DNA from: Atriophallophorus winterbourni
Lineage: Eukaryota; Platyhelminthes; Trematoda; Plagiorchiida; Microphallidae
Direction: 5' to 3'
Assembly (NCBI GenBank): GCA_013407085.1
Contig: JACCGJ010019446.1
Coordinates: forward strand, 41,594-105,593
DNA length: 64,000 nt
Made by a program: the position numbers and the translations under genes. The notes beneath the pieces were generated by a model, which made no database searches, had not been told where the DNA came from, and worked only from the letters and a program-made list of their open reading frames with translations. Positions 34,940 to 48,600 of this stretch are shown here, piece by piece (the first letter of the stretch is position 1; each line of letters opens with the position of its first letter).

Positions 34940-37900
34940 GAAACTGGTTGAAGTAATTAAAGCTCACGAGTAATTATGCTTATGACATTTGCTAAATCTC
35001 TTGTAAGTGTGTTAGTACGTTGGATTTGAGCAGCAAAGTATATTGCTTGTCCAGAATCATTTTTTGTTAAATCGCATGCTTATTTTGGTGTTCACTCACG
35101 TCGTATAATTCATTTTTTTCATTAAAACGCACAACGGTGTTTAATCACACTAGCACGTAGTCCTTTGGGACTTGTCCTCGCGAAATTCTTAACTCAGCAA
35201 ACACACCGTTTCAATTCAAACTAATTTAGTCTTCGTGAAACAACTTGGCGTTGTTTTTTTGCTTATGTCACGATATAATTTGTTTTCAACTGTACGGTGA
35301 TCTAAGGAATTATGTGCAAAAGGATATTCAAAACTTCGCATGTAATATTGCACTCATCGAGAGTGTATAGAATAGTGTAGCTTCAGTGTTTTTGAAAATC
35401 AATACAAATGAAAAACAGGATGAAAGACAAAACATAAAATGTTTGTACAACTAAATTAGGATTACCGTTATTTCAAGACCAAATTTGGCAGCTAAATAGT
35501 AAGAGTATAATCGGTAACATAGTTAACCATCTGTGAAAAACTTGTATATCCCATTGAGCGAAATAACTTACAAATCACTGGGCTGGTAGGCCTAAACTCT
35601 ACTAGAGTCTGCAATCAAAACGAGTGACAATAATCATTAAATTCAAATTGTTGAAACTTTTAATATTATTCATGAACGAGCTGTAACTATCAATTTATTT
35701 AGGACCATTTTTCTTATATCATTACAGTTTTTGATTTTTCTCTGGGTCACCACATGCTGATGATACTGAAAGGGGTTGCAGTCAACAGGCGAAAATACTT
35801 TAATCTAGTGTTGGCATCAGCTACGCTTTACCGCTATATCAAGGCTTAGTACGAGAGATCACTGTGTTTACTACTTTGTATGTACAAACAACTGAACATG
35901 CCGTCTTCTAAAAGGAAGTGTCAGAAAACACTTCACGAGGTTCTTTTATTGACTGTGATATGCGATCTTATACGGGTTTGCACAATTAGCCTGTGTTTAG
36001 TTGAATCCGCTACAGTTTTAAGAGAGATTAAGAGCCTAAAATCTCGCTTCTCCTTTGGACAAGCGGAAAACCCCTGAAAGGTGACGTGCTGTTGTAACAT
36101 TTTCCTTCAACTGAGAACGAGGATGACCAGTATGTTCAAACTCTTTCTTTCCACATCGTTTTAAACTGTTCGAGCATTGAATTTGTTAAAAAAAACCGTT
36201 TCTACATAAATTATTTGTCGTATTCGTTTACAAATTTGGTATGCGAAATGAACTGATTGGTTTGAGTAAGTAAAGGATTGTGGTAATTTGATCTGCAAAT
36301 ATTCCTCCTGTACGAGGATCCACTTTCCCGCTTAACCATCTACAGATTATAGGTAATCCGTTTAACATCTGAAATACTTTAAATTGAAATAATTAAAGGT
36401 CTGTCTCCGTTAATAATAGTGCAATCTGATTATATCGGCTTAAATGACTCGTATTTCTCAGCCTCATGGCATAGAAACGAACTGCTGAAGTTGAAAAGAG
36501 TGAAACGCTTCGTTTGTAGTTATTAAAACACCGTCTGCGACTCTTTTACTGCATGTGAAATCTCTGGGTTGTATGTTGTATGTAGGCCTCCGCAGTAAAG
36601 CATCGTTTTCATTGTGCTCAAATTAAGTGAACGCAACTGTTCAACCTAACTGGTTTAAAATTTTCAGCCTTCTGTGTCATCTGTCTGAAGAATCATCTCA
36701 CGAACATTTTCATGTACCCCATCTGTATTTCAGAAGATTTTAAACATTTTTTGAAACCAAATTAAAAAATAGAAAATAGGCTAATCGATTTAGTTGCTAC
36801 GCATTAGTGTTAGTTAATTATTCGTTTGTATGATTTCGCCTCCAGTGTATAATCCATCCTGAAGACGGTGGAAGTTATTATAATGTTTTAATTTAAGATG
36901 TTGAAGGTTTACATAAAGATGACTTGTGTAATAATAATCAATTGTTCCAGAAATTGATAAGCACAATCGAGTATGAAACTAACTAGATGTCTAATGTACG
37001 GTTTAATTTTGTTTTAAAGCATTTTTCACACTCAGCTTTATATTCACACTAGGTGTTCTCAATTTATGCTGCATACCAATATGTTACTTCGTAATTAATC
37101 TTTCTTTCCTACAAGTGATTACTTGCTTTCTCGGGCGAAACACGCGGTAGTTAAAAATTTAACTTCAGTCGCAACTTACAGACATGTTATCCGACACACT
37201 TGGGGTGTGCAGTCATATACGTGATTTTTCACAGTCGCTGTTTTAAACCACACTCACAACTTTCGCTTTGATGTTCCGAAAAGGAAAACATTGGAAATTC
37301 GTTACAACGAGCGCAGACCTCGTAAACGGATAGTTAGCTTTAATGAGTGAAACTAAGTAGGAGTGCGTTGGAAAATTGTCTATGTATGAAAACATGCATG
37401 CGTTAGTCTGTTTCACGACGTTCGAATCATTTCACTTAGTTTGCGTGTGGTGAGGATATTAACGATTTCAAAATCCCTGATTGCATGTTAAGTTATTATT
37501 GTGCTGTCATCGGGAAAATTCTTTTGCTACAAAAGTGTTTTCTACACAAGATAGATTAAAAGAATACATCGATTGGACATGATGAAACTTTTCTAACGTT
37601 CCGATTGGGTTCTTCTAGATTGTTCACCAGTTTGTTACAGATTTTAAGCGTACTATTTTTGAAAGCTTTCATGTCGCAGTACGTCCTGAATCTAATCAAT
37701 TTGTATTTTAAGTGACGGTGTGCATCTATTTAGTCAATGGTGTACCTATTTACATTAAATCATCTTCTGGAAGATATCGGCTTTATCAAAATAACTAATA
37801 TTACGTGCACAGTTTAGTCTGTTTTGTACGGCATAACTTTTTTGCATACCTTCAATCATCCATATCAGTCTAGAATAGAATGAGGAATCAACTCATTCTG

Positions 37901-39390
37901 AGCACAGCAGCACGTTTTTCATGATATAGCAGTACATGTTAATGCATTATTGAAACAACAATTAGCGTTTTTCCAGATCTTATTTTCAAGATGTGAACTG
38001 TTTTGATAATATTTGATTGGCCCGGCAGCTAAAATATGTGATTATATTGATCCAGGTAAAATTCAATTTCCACTTGGATTATCATCTGTTAGCATTGTAG
38101 ATAGTCTTATCTGAAAAGTTGATGTGAGGGAATAAACATCTCATTCCGCTCAAATTGAGTCGAATTCGTCCAGCATTTAAACTCTCAGTAAAGACTAATT
38201 TTCTTTGTTATATTCAATATTGATGACTGAATCCTAATCAGTTTCACATTAGCCGTATGAAGAAGAAAGAATGAAAGGACAGCTATATGAATACCTTAAT
38301 AGAGTGTTCGTGATACATAGAGTAAAACAGAGTAAATATTGTCAGCATGAAAGATCGAGTTTATTGCGTATATACGTGTTGAGATTTCGCGTAGAAAGCG
38401 ATTTTCGTCAAAGCTACTGTTGTATACTATAAACCATATTTTTGGAAACAAAAAGACAGAAACGTTAGTATTTATTGCGGCTAATCAACGTTTGTGCGTA
38501 AACCAAACATTCAAAACAAGCTTGTACCACTGACAATTAAAAAAATCAATTCGAAATTACTTAACTAGCATTGATTTTATTTAATTTTGGTTGGCAAATC
38601 ATTTATAAATTGATTAACTTGTCGATCAGTCGTAAATGTTCCGAGATAATCCATCACTGACCCGATGGTTTCTGTTGTCTGAAATGTCAGCGGCGAAATG
38701 ACGTTTGTTCGACGGTGCCTTTGATTGCCGCGTTGATTCATTTAGACGTTCCGAAGCACTTTCCCGATGACAGTTGTTTATAGCATTCGATGAATCGAAC
38801 TGTGTTGATAAAAGCCGTTTGTTTGAAGTGTCCAATTCATAATAAATGGAAAAATCAATTAATTAATTAATCACACTGTGAATACCAAGAAAAAGAGAGA
38901 TCCTGTCATTAAATTATTTTGGAGAGCAATGTTGCTATGAATGCCTTTAAAATCCAAAATTGTGTTCGAATTTCCCAGTTTGGTGAGAAGTTATTCTTGT
39001 TTATTGTGCGTGCTGGTTAAACGAGGTTCTTTGCTGTTGTTGTTGGGTGTGCTTGATGTTTCTTCTCAGACCGGATAAAATCATCCGCAAAACAGTTAAT
39101 TTTTACATCAAGCTCTACAATACAAGCGATAGGGAAGTGAAACATGAACCAAGATTGTGACCAATATCAAGCATTAAACATAAACCTATGTCATGTGAAA
39201 TTGATTAAACTGAACCAGTCAATGTTGCTCGCGATAATAAGTGATCTGAACGCATAAGCTGGGTCTAATTATTTTAATGGCTTTTGATTTAGCCGTCCTC
39301 AAAATACCTCAACTACGTCTTCGTGAAATGTTGTAGAGAACCATTTAGAACAAAAATAATGTGTTCTTGTGTAATAATCGGTGGCCAGTG
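34940..39390. other. sFRP intron 1, first part, nothing recognised
   Basis: About 4.4 kb of AT-rich DNA without gene, RNA or repeat family that I can identify. A frame at 38626-38835 (minus) is polar and low in hydrophobic residues, lacks an ATG, and is not supported as an exon. Confidence 0.5.
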
Positions 39391-39394
39391 TCGT

Positions 39395-39482
39395 CCAGGT
39401 GGGCTAGGATCGAACTATCAACCTTCCTGTTACAATGTTTCATGCAACTAACCTTTAAGTTTCATGAACCGTGTGTTAGGAT
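39395..39482 (-). repeat. tRNA-like SINE head
   Basis: On the minus strand, TTAGTTGCATGA (A-box-like) is followed about 30 bases later by GATAGTTCGATCC (B-box match GTTCGATCC). The spacing and the B box suit a tRNA-derived head or tRNA pseudogene. The cloverleaf is not complete, and no second copy is visible, so SINE versus tRNA relic is open. Confidence 0.45.
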
Positions 39483-40084
39483 CTTACTGATCGTCTTTGC
39501 CAATTATTGCTAATGAACCCACCAAAAACTTGCTTATTCTGCTTTGTATTATGTTTAAAATTAGTGGTAGCAGTACCTCAATTAAATTTAACTTTATGTA
39601 GGTCGACCACAAACTTGTTTTTTGTGCCATTTCGTCCTAAATCATAGTCTATTTAACGAATGACCTCACATGGCAATCTCATAATAAGAAATTTTAGCTT
39701 TCAATAATTATGATTTATGCTTGGAAACTCAAGTGATTTTACAATAACCAAAAAATGTATTTACATGGGCGTGTGTGCAGTAAGGACTAAACATTCCAGA
39801 AAATGTTCCAGACAATTGTTTGTGGCATAATATAAGCAGCACTAAAGTTAACTGTTTTGTCTTGGCATTTTCTTGCGCTAAACTGTCGGAGCATTCAATG
39901 TGCCGCTTCAATTCGGAATAGCAATTTCGTTGATGGGTACGTAGATCTAGACGTGAATTCAACAAAAGTTTGCCACTAGGTTAACACTCTAAACTTGAAG
40001 CTAGAATGAATTTTTAAAATGAGCTCCACCGCTGGAAAATTATAACTAACTTTCAATTACAAACCAGTAGCCAGAAAACGTCTT

Positions 40085-40545
40085 AAAAACCACCAACCTC
40101 ACCAGGCAAACTCAATGTACGGTTACCAATTTATGTTTTGCTTTGCTGTGGGATTAATTGTCCGTACAACATGGATAGTAGAAAATGTCTGAACATTTTT
40201 CAAGTCGGCTGCTCAAAAATTGTTCCAGGAAGGTGAATGGTTCTACCGTGAGCCACCTATTAAAACCAAAACATGGGTTTTTTCCTATTTATACAGTCTC
40301 CTGCAAAGTTTTGCAAGATATTTTGGGTGAATATCGAGGGCGAATGAGATTATCACCATCAAAATACTTAGACCGAACTTTTTCGGAAATGATTAATTTG
40401 TGATCACTTATTAACTTGGGCAACATAGACATCTACCGAAATATTTTGATCAACTTCACGTGTCATTAATTTCCGTTTAATGGTTGATGTTCATCACATT
40501 CATGTTTCTTGTTCACTTTTCTCATGTGTTATAATCAAAATGGTA
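40085..40545 (+). mobile_element. Penelope-like element, GIY-YIG endonuclease remnant
   Basis: Across two frames: YQFMFCFAVGLIVRTTW (consensus VYQFTCSCG.YIGRTTR), then MSEHFSSRLLKN and NGSTVSHLLKPKHGF (consensus ISEHHPAWL...SSITSHLVDTGHQV). This is the C-terminal GIY-YIG endonuclease region of Penelope-like retroelements. Nucleotide similarity to 51660-52060 continues past the stop (TTTCCGTTTAATGGTTGATG against TTTTTGCTTAATGTTTGATG). No RT part is visible upstream of it. Confidence 0.65.
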
Positions 40546-40599
40546 GAACAACTCACATCCTGTCCCGTCTCAACTAACGTGTCTGATGCAGCGGCAAGT

Positions 40600-41215
40600 T
40601 GAATGTGAAGACAAAAATCATTATATACAGTGCGTGCGCACTGAACGCTTATCTATTATTGTGGCGAAACCTGGACCATTCTCGCAACATTCGAAAGGAA
40701 GCTGAGTGAATTCACTTAATGAACATCCGTCGCCTCATGAACATATCATTGATAAAATAGTAACAGATGCAAAAGTACTTCCTAAAGCTGTTCACAAGGA
40801 ATTACTACTCTACTACGACAGTGTTGAGTACACTGGCTGGGTTCTGTGTACATATTAGAAAATGATCCAAAAGATCTATTCTGTGGAGAGTTAAAATGGT
40901 GAATTCAACCTTTAATTAGGCCGCACTTGTGCTGCAAAGACGTTTTCAAAATTGTTAAAGAAGTACTTGACATTGATCTGACGAGTTGGGAGGAAATTGT
41001 GGCTGACCGCTTACTTTGGAAGCACTTTGTAAAGTGTCATTTTAAGATGCAGAAGGGCAGGTACTGCTCTAGATCGCTGAACGTAGATCACTATGACAGT
41101 GTGTAACTGCTGCCAATATCTGCCGAGTACTGTTTATGGTTGTGAGCGTTGTGAGAGAGAATCTACTTCTCGAATCTTACTGTTTAGTCATTTAAAAAGT
41201 TGTGGAGCATAAAAG
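40600..41215 (+). mobile_element. RTE-like LINE, 3' end fragment
   Basis: Frames in order give SACALNAYLLLWRNLDHSR (consensus TLLYGSETWTLYSRH), HTGWVLCTY-like sequence, KDLFCGELKW, then LDIDLTSWEEIVADRLLWKH (consensus DP.TWE..A.DR..WR) and finally a C2HC-like finger CNCCQYLPSTVYGC with SHLKSC. This order is the C-terminal end of RTE-type endonuclease-reverse transcriptases abundant in trematodes. It is frameshifted and 5' truncated, and directly follows the Penelope-like remnant. Confidence 0.75.
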
Positions 41216-41219
41216 CAGG

Positions 41220-43800
41220 CCAACAATATCGCATGAGATCTTCGTGTGTTTGCGATGTATATACACTGTCGAGATCGACCGACAAAGGTGATCATTCCAA
41301 ACCTGAATATTCGTATATTTGGAGAGGTTGATGTGAATACCGAAAAGGATATCCGTCGCTCTAATTATGTTTCGCTCACAGCAAATGGAATTTTTAATTA
41401 ATTATTTTGTTTCACCAATAACTTCCTTTCTGTGATTTATTTTCTGATTAGTAGTATATTCATCGTATTAATTCAAACGAGAAAATCGCTGAGAGCAACA
41501 TAGTGTCCGGTAATTTTATCACGTGATTACAAAGACACGTTCTTGGATTTACACATTTTCGTTTCGAATTTTACATTTTCCCCGACACTTTGAAAAATTA
41601 CTGTCTGTTGTTTATCAAACTTAATTGTGTTCAGAAATAAAATGCTAACTAAGAGAATTTCGGCTGACATATAAAGGTGTTGTTTGAAATTTTTAACTAG
41701 ACGTATTCCTAAAATATTCGATAAAAATTGATCTGTCGCTAAGTGAGTGAAACTGTTATCAATCGAAAAAGGATATTGTGTAAAATCTAGTGAAGGTGCT
41801 CATGTTTTTTTTCGCAGGATGGTCAATGTTAGTTGTTTGACGGCATTTCTGATTATTAACTTTTCTTTTCAGCCGAAATTTAGTCGGAAATGATGGGTTT
41901 TCTTAGATGAAATCATAGTGAAAACTGACTCTATTTATTCAATTACGAAACTGGGTCAAATGATTCACTGTGTACTGTGTAATTTAATACCAACATCGCT
42001 TTGCTGTGTAGGGCGCAATCCAAGGCTGCAGTCCACCGCAGCGGATCCGGCGAATCCGCTGGTCACTTCAAGGTCAACGACACAATTAAAACAACCGAGT
42101 AAATTAAGAGGCGATTATGCTGATTGGGTTTCGCACAGAAACTGTGAACGTCGTGGTTAGTTTTTTGGGACGCTCAAAGGATACTCATCGAAAATCGAAC
42201 AGCAAGTTATGTTGATGGCGTATGCGAGTATGCTGCATAATTTTATTGCTAAAAGGATGGAAATAGCTAAATGTAAATAAGAAATGACAGTTATTTCAAA
42301 TACATTTTTGATCATCGTAATTTTTAGATTAGTTCTTAAGATCTTGAGTTAAATTGTACACGTTGTTCATACAATTATTTCTCGAACATTAATCGAGAGA
42401 AATCTCATAAACATGTTTGCGCATGATAGGTGTCGCGAGAATTGTAGTAATTTAAATAAATGTGGGTGTTACCGAGAGCGTGGCAATTACATTTAGCTTC
42501 TAATCGCAGAATACTTAGATTAATCATACTTTGTTTCCAAAGTTTAAATAAAATATAATACATCAATTGATTATCAGTGCAAGTTATATTCTTATCAGCA
42601 TACTGTTACATTTTTGTCATTTATAGGATTTGCTTCTTTCTAATAGAATAAATACTAACCACATATCGGGGTATTTAATAGGCTCCTTGTTATGTGGTCC
42701 TTTAAGCTTGTAAAAGATTGAAATAATTTTACAGCAATTTTGGGAAAACATCTTAGGTAAACCAGACTTTATTATTTGATTTGATCTATTAGATTATCAG
42801 TAGCGCTGATCTTTTTTGTGTCATGTGTGATCATTTGTAGGGTCAGTTTCGTTATATTTTCTTGATAACTTCTTTTATTCAGCAGTTTCTTTGTTAGTTT
42901 TTTCTCTTTGGGATGAGTCAGCCCCATTAATTTTGCCAGAATCGAGAAATGTAGAACGCTTAAGTGATGTCAACATGATCATTGCGACTAAACTTAAACA
43001 AATCTCCAGTGTAGGTGGAATTACGCCAGCATTTCTGAGATAATATTAACAGCATCTCTGTGGCAAATATTTTTTATTCATTCAAGCTCTCACTAATATG
43101 GGATATGTTCCCGCTTACTGATAAAGAGGGGCACAATGCACCAAATATTTTCAGATCCGGCCATATACCGTCATGTAACGCTCATTTTAGTGAGTTCAAA
43201 ATACCGAAAAGTTTGATGCAATAAGGTATCATCAGACACATCGATTGCAATTGAATTCTCTCTTGCACAACATGGTTTCAAAAAAATGAGCAAAACTCAA
43301 CTGCTCAATGCACAATGAAAACTGGGAACAAGAAATATTTGAGAAAAGTTGCGTGAATTCTTGTTGTCCAGATATATCTAAAGTTTGCGATTGCATTAAT
43401 CACATATTACTTCGATTATAGTCATAGGATGTAGGCATCACTTGAAATCCTCTTCTATTATTCACAACTTATTTGCTTGATTCCATTGCAAAATAGAATA
43501 AATGCTATCTAAGCTATCTAAAGCAGTAATGAGTCCGACGAGGTTCCGCTTTCGGCCTAAGAAAACTAAACTTTCTATTGCGATTCGACTGTATAAGGTT
43601 GCTTTTTGCGGATGATATAAAACTTGGAATGAAAATAAACTCTATGGAGTATTTCTCAGTTGGTCAAACTTATGCATATAACCTGCATTAGCGGTCGGTT
43701 CAAAACATAGCGTTGTCGCATTATTTTGAGCTCCTGTTTATCAGAATATACTGTTCTTACATTTACACGTGCGCGTGTGTACTATACCTTGTTGGAATCC
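41220..43800. other. sFRP intron 1, nothing recognised
   Basis: Around 41995-42160 a GC-richer open frame begins after a CTGTGTAG acceptor-like word and reads NPRLQSTAADPANPLVTSRS. It matches no family I know and has no partner exon, so it is left unassigned. The rest shows nothing. Confidence 0.45.
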
Positions 43801-43809
43801 CCTCGAATT

Positions 43810-46735
43810 CAGCTTTCTGTATATAACACTCTTGTAGTGATGTGCGATAATAGGAGCAAATTCGGATTTATCGTGTTTTTCACATATTGGCTCTAAGGGT
43901 GCAACACTGTTACTACTCTTCAAAACCTCAAGGGGATTAACGTCATCGGAAAGATCTCATTCTTCGCCATCGACTAGCTATAATTTTCAACATTTTCTGA
44001 TCAACTACCGAAGCGTATCTCATGACTCAATTCTGATCATGCTCTTATTCGTGATAACCGCTTATTTGTCGAGTTCACGATAATCATCATCGATCGCTCG
44101 ACAAAAGCACTACTTGTGCACAAACAACTTACCAGTGCTGCTCATAACAATGACAGGATGACCCCAATAGAAAATAAGGCGCATCGCGCTACACGTGTAT
44201 GGTTTGCCAAAAGCCGGTAAGTCCAAATGCGAGGTCTGTCAAGTGTTACGCTTGTTTGTTGAAAGTGTATGCAAAATGCGACAAATCGCTGACCGCTGGT
44301 TTGGTATCGATTTTTAATGGATATATTTTTCTCAGGGTTTGTAATGTCTGCTATGTATGCAAGACCAGACCAACAGTGACATCTTTCCGAGGCAAACACT
44401 GCTGGCAACGAAATTGAAACGCGTTTATATGGATTAGAATCAGGAATTCATCAATTGACTGAACTGATCCAAAGAGATGATTGATGTAATGCTAACTTTA
44501 CTCACAAAATAGGATCAGAGTTTCTGTCTTGTGTTAGGCTTCAAATATATATTCAGCGCTAAAGGAACTTGTTCGCAAAACTATTCAGAAGGATCGACTA
44601 CGCAAGTCTCCTTGAAGCTCTTGGGTTAGTAAATTGTCAGGTACTCGATTATCACAACACCAAACACGTTGCACCGCACTCAAAGAAAGACTTCAGTCAA
44701 ACATATATCCAAATTCGCGATTTGTTGATCAACGATGGGCAAGCGACTTTTGCTTTAAGCTTCGTAGTCGCAAAAAAATGAATCGGGCTAGGGAACAATG
44801 CTTATATTTAACACAGAAATACCATAACTGACGCGTCCTAGCAACAATTTTGCAGAATTCGAAACAAAACACACTCTCTCATCACGGAAGTCAAGCAAAA
44901 TTATCATCGCTCTCTATTTTTGAAAATGAATGAAATCCTAAATTGCTATATCGGATTGTCAATGCTCGATCGAGCGTTAGACCAGGGAAGTTTACTCTGC
45001 TTACTGTGTATGCATTAACAGTCGCAGCACAGCAAACAGCAGATGATCTGGCTCAATTTTATTCTAAAGTATTTAGTCCGTTGACAATTTGATCGACTGA
45101 AGAATTACCGCCATCAACTGTGACGCAACAGCCGACTAAGATCGAGCTCAATTCAGAGATTATACAAGGAGATTTGTGTCGAATGAACCCTAGGAAATCC
45201 CATGGAGCGGACGGAATCATACCATCTGTACTGAAATCCTGTGACCAGCAGCTGTGTGAACCATTCGGTGAATTGTTTGAATATTCTGTAACCGAAGGAG
45301 TGGTGCCAACAGAGTGGAAGACAGAGTGATAGACGTTCAGATCCTGCAAACTACAGTTCTGTCACCTTACTTCCTGTGATATCCTAAGTTCTAGAGCGTA
45401 TTGTGAAGGAAAAATAGTCCAACTTTTAGAAGCACGAAATATACTATCTGTAGCGCAGCATTGTTTTCATAAATCTCACGCATGCTTGACAAACATGTTG
45501 ACGGTGTTAAACGACTGGACCCAAGCGGTTAACGAAGGAGCTAGCATCCACGCTTGATATCATGATATGTCTAAAGCATTTGACCTAATTGATCACTTTC
45601 CACTACTAAAAAAGCTGAAGCAGATGGGTATCAGCGGACAGCTATTTTATGTCTTGAAAGTTGCCTCAGTCGGCGCAAGGCTATCGTTCGAATCAACGCG
45701 ATACAATCACGGATTATTGATGCTCCTAGTGGCATACCACATGGTTCAGTCCTCGGGCCAATAATTTCCTGGTTTACATCAACGACATGCCAGAGACGCT
45801 CTCATGCAAGGTAATCACCTTTAACTTTGGATGCGGATAAAATTAACTGCGGACTATGTACAGCTGCAAAATGATTTAGATGCTCTCCATGAACGGTCGG
45901 TACGGAATAATTTACCATTCAATTTCCAAAAATTCAAGGTGTTTCAAATTGGTAAGCCATTCCAGTATCAATATCACTTTGGGCAGACGATTTTGAGCTG
46001 GACCGAGTCGGAAAGGGATCTTAAAGTCTTGCTATGCGGCCGCCTGAAGAACAGTCTGTATTGTGAGGTCATCGACAAGCGTGCTTCCAAGGTTCTAGGT
46101 ATGCTGCAATTGATTTTCATAACCTTCTGGCCTGGAATGTTGCCCACCATCATAAAAGACTACTTAAATCCAACCATGGAGCATACATCACAAGCTTGGA
46201 CTCCGTGGTTAAAAAAGGATATACTATTGTTAGATAAAATATACCACCGTGCAACCAAACTCGTAAGTGGTTTTTCGGAAACTAACGTACGAGGAACGAT
46301 TGCAAAAACTGAGACTCCCTACTCCCCTTCAAAGAAGCATTCTGAGTAATGTGATACTGACATACAAAATATTAAATACCCCACATCATCCTTTAAAACA
46401 TTTATTCGAATACCGTGAGTCACGACATACACGCAACCATTCAGCGACACCGCAAATTTCGTATTCCCGTATCAGTTGTCGCCAATATTTTTATTCGGTA
46501 CGTGTTTGTTTCCTTTAGAATGCCTCCTAACGTCGAAACTTTGATTAGAAATTTGGACATTTATTTGTTGCAAAACAATTTAACGACCCATGCGTATTGA
46601 CTCATTGTAAGTATGCAACTATACTTGACATTACATAATTATTTTTACGCCTTTTTCATGAAAGAATATTTACTATGATATGGTAATTATGAGGCTGTTT
46701 TTGTGACCATAAATTCTTGAATGTTGTTTCTTGAA
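43810..46735 (+). mobile_element. CR1-like LINE, copy with internal deletion of the endonuclease
   Basis: The 5' leader (43810-44160) matches the reverse complement of 59510-59862. It is followed by the ORF1 finger (44199-44400: CMVCQKPVSPNARSVKCYAC, VYAKCDKSLTAGLV, CNVCYVCKTRPT), then directly by the pre-RT linker (44640-44830, FKLRSRKKMNRAREQ). The ORF1 core and the whole endonuclease are missing. RT blocks follow: RKSHGADGIIPSVLKSC, YHDMSKAFDLIDH (motif A), GIPHGSVLGP-like (motif B, shifted), and the thumb/tail 45831-46518 with YHRATKLVSGFSE. The motif C block is damaged. The 3' signature ACCATAAATTCTTGAATG is at about 46704-46735. Confidence 0.85.
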
Positions 46736-46739
46736 CAAC

Positions 46740-48595
46740 ATTCTTGCTGAAATATCGGCATCGCTCGATAAAGTTAAGCCAGAAACGAAAGGGAGCACCT
46801 TGAATCGATCATGTGAAATATTTTTAAACCGAAAGCGCTCGTATTCACGGTTAACTCGGTCGGCGTATGATAAAATGTTTTCATCAGATTTTATTTATTT
46901 ATTTTAAGGCAATTTTACCGAATGTTGAACAGGGATGACCTTTCGCCAAACACGACTTCGATCGTGTTTAATGTCTCTTCGAGTGTAAAATCTCTGAGAA
47001 ATTTAGAAAAAAAGAAGTTGCAATATTAAGTATGTTTAGTGGGACCGAGTTTTGGTATCAATAGTCTGACTCTTGTCTGTCCGTCCATAACGGAACCGTC
47101 AACCAGGATTATATCTTCTCAACAGGCATGCCGTGTTTGAAAAGTGATACCGGAGTATGGGCCATAATTGAATTCTTGTATGCTCTTTGCTAATGTTCCT
47201 TTCAACCATGGTTCTGCTAGTTCTTGTGAATTTGAAGTGAGTTTTGACAAAAAAGCATCACAAAATTTCAGTTGACGTTCATCCGTTTATCGGATATAAG
47301 GAATGTTTTTTATTTAAATTCATCCCCGTCACCAATTGTTATATCTGTGTATACTGCTGGCCCAGCCGCGGGTAAAGAAGTACCACAACCGGTAGTGAGC
47401 TCGTCCATTGGTCGAACGAATGGATATTTCGAATTTTGTATGATGATCTGTAATCCATTATGCACTCACAATCAATATTGATTGATGCATAATCGGTAGA
47501 CGCACGATTATTGCTCAATGCGTCGCTGCTTTGCAGCGGGTAGACTATTGTACACCCGATCGCGATTCGGCCAAACACCGAAAGAAGGCCGAAGTAAGAA
47601 GTATAGTAACTACAGGAATAACGTTTCTTCCCTTGTGGTTAGATTAAAAAGTTCGAACACTTACTTTGAAACAGTTATAGCAGGTTTTTACACAACACTG
47701 AGGACCAAATTCGGTCTTCCCGCTCTGATCAATCAGTATGCTTGGTAAGATACCGCCATCTACACAAACACAAACAATAACGAAATAAGCCCTTTTGGTT
47801 TCATTATTTCCAAATGTTACAATGTAAAATTCAAGATCAATATTTTTAAATTTTTAATCGCCAATTGTATTGTTGACCTCCATTGGTCAATGTCGAATAC
47901 GGATGTAATATCAGGCGCATTTTGATTCATACTCCACATCGACAAGAACTGTGTTATTAATATTAGATCATTCATACATTATTATCGATTAAATAAATCG
48001 TTTTGATGCCGTATATTTGATTCGTACTTTGCATTGGTGTATTAAAATCGGGGCATGCAATGTCAGATCTTATCTTTGAAAAGGGTTCAGGGAGTTGGCA
48101 TTTAATAAAAGGTTATAAAACAGTCTCTTAATTCAGTTTACTTTTGGTTATCCTAAAAATTTTAACCGGTAAATTATTAGCCCAACAGTTAGTTATACAA
48201 AGATTCGCCTTGTCAAACTGAATTAAGATTGGCGTCAAGGTACAATTGCTTACGTAATAAAAAGCTTTTTCTGCAAAGTTAGTTCGTTGATAACTGATCT
48301 AAAGTAGCATATTCATGATACAGCTCAAAAGAAACATCTAGTTAAATCCAATTAAGAAACTGCCAAAGAATATTTGTTTATGATTTTGAACACCATACTT
48401 CGTTGTATGAATCCTTGTTAGCATCAATTTCAAAAACCAAACCTTTTGATCTAATTTCCAATTTAAAAAGTTGAAAGAATCCAAAAATGGAAAGCTTTGT
48501 TTCTCAAGTATAGCGACCGCCTTTTCCGTTTAGATGTTTTATATTCGGATGTAATTTACCACATTCCATAATTAAATCGTTTCTTATCAGATTGA
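46740..48595. other. sFRP intron 1, nothing recognised
   Basis: No known motif. Open frames on both strands near 47272-47748 lack family similarity and overlap each other. Confidence 0.45.
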
Positions 48596-48600
48596 CATCA

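Noticed and set aside
35750..35790. CUGAUGA followed by GAAA and later GUC on the + strand
   Set aside because: Only four bases separate the two boxes, so no stem II can form, and stem I does not pair; coincidence.
38626..38835. Polar 70-codon minus-strand frame in sFRP intron 1
   Set aside because: No ATG in frame, no clear acceptor, no known domain; charge-rich composition can arise by chance.
39395..39482. Functional tRNA gene
   Set aside because: A B box is clear but the acceptor and anticodon arms do not pair, so only a tRNA-like relic or SINE head is reported.
41918..42160. 80-codon + strand frame with an acceptor-like CTGTGTAG
   Set aside because: No homology and no exon partner with a matching phase, so it cannot be supported as an exon.
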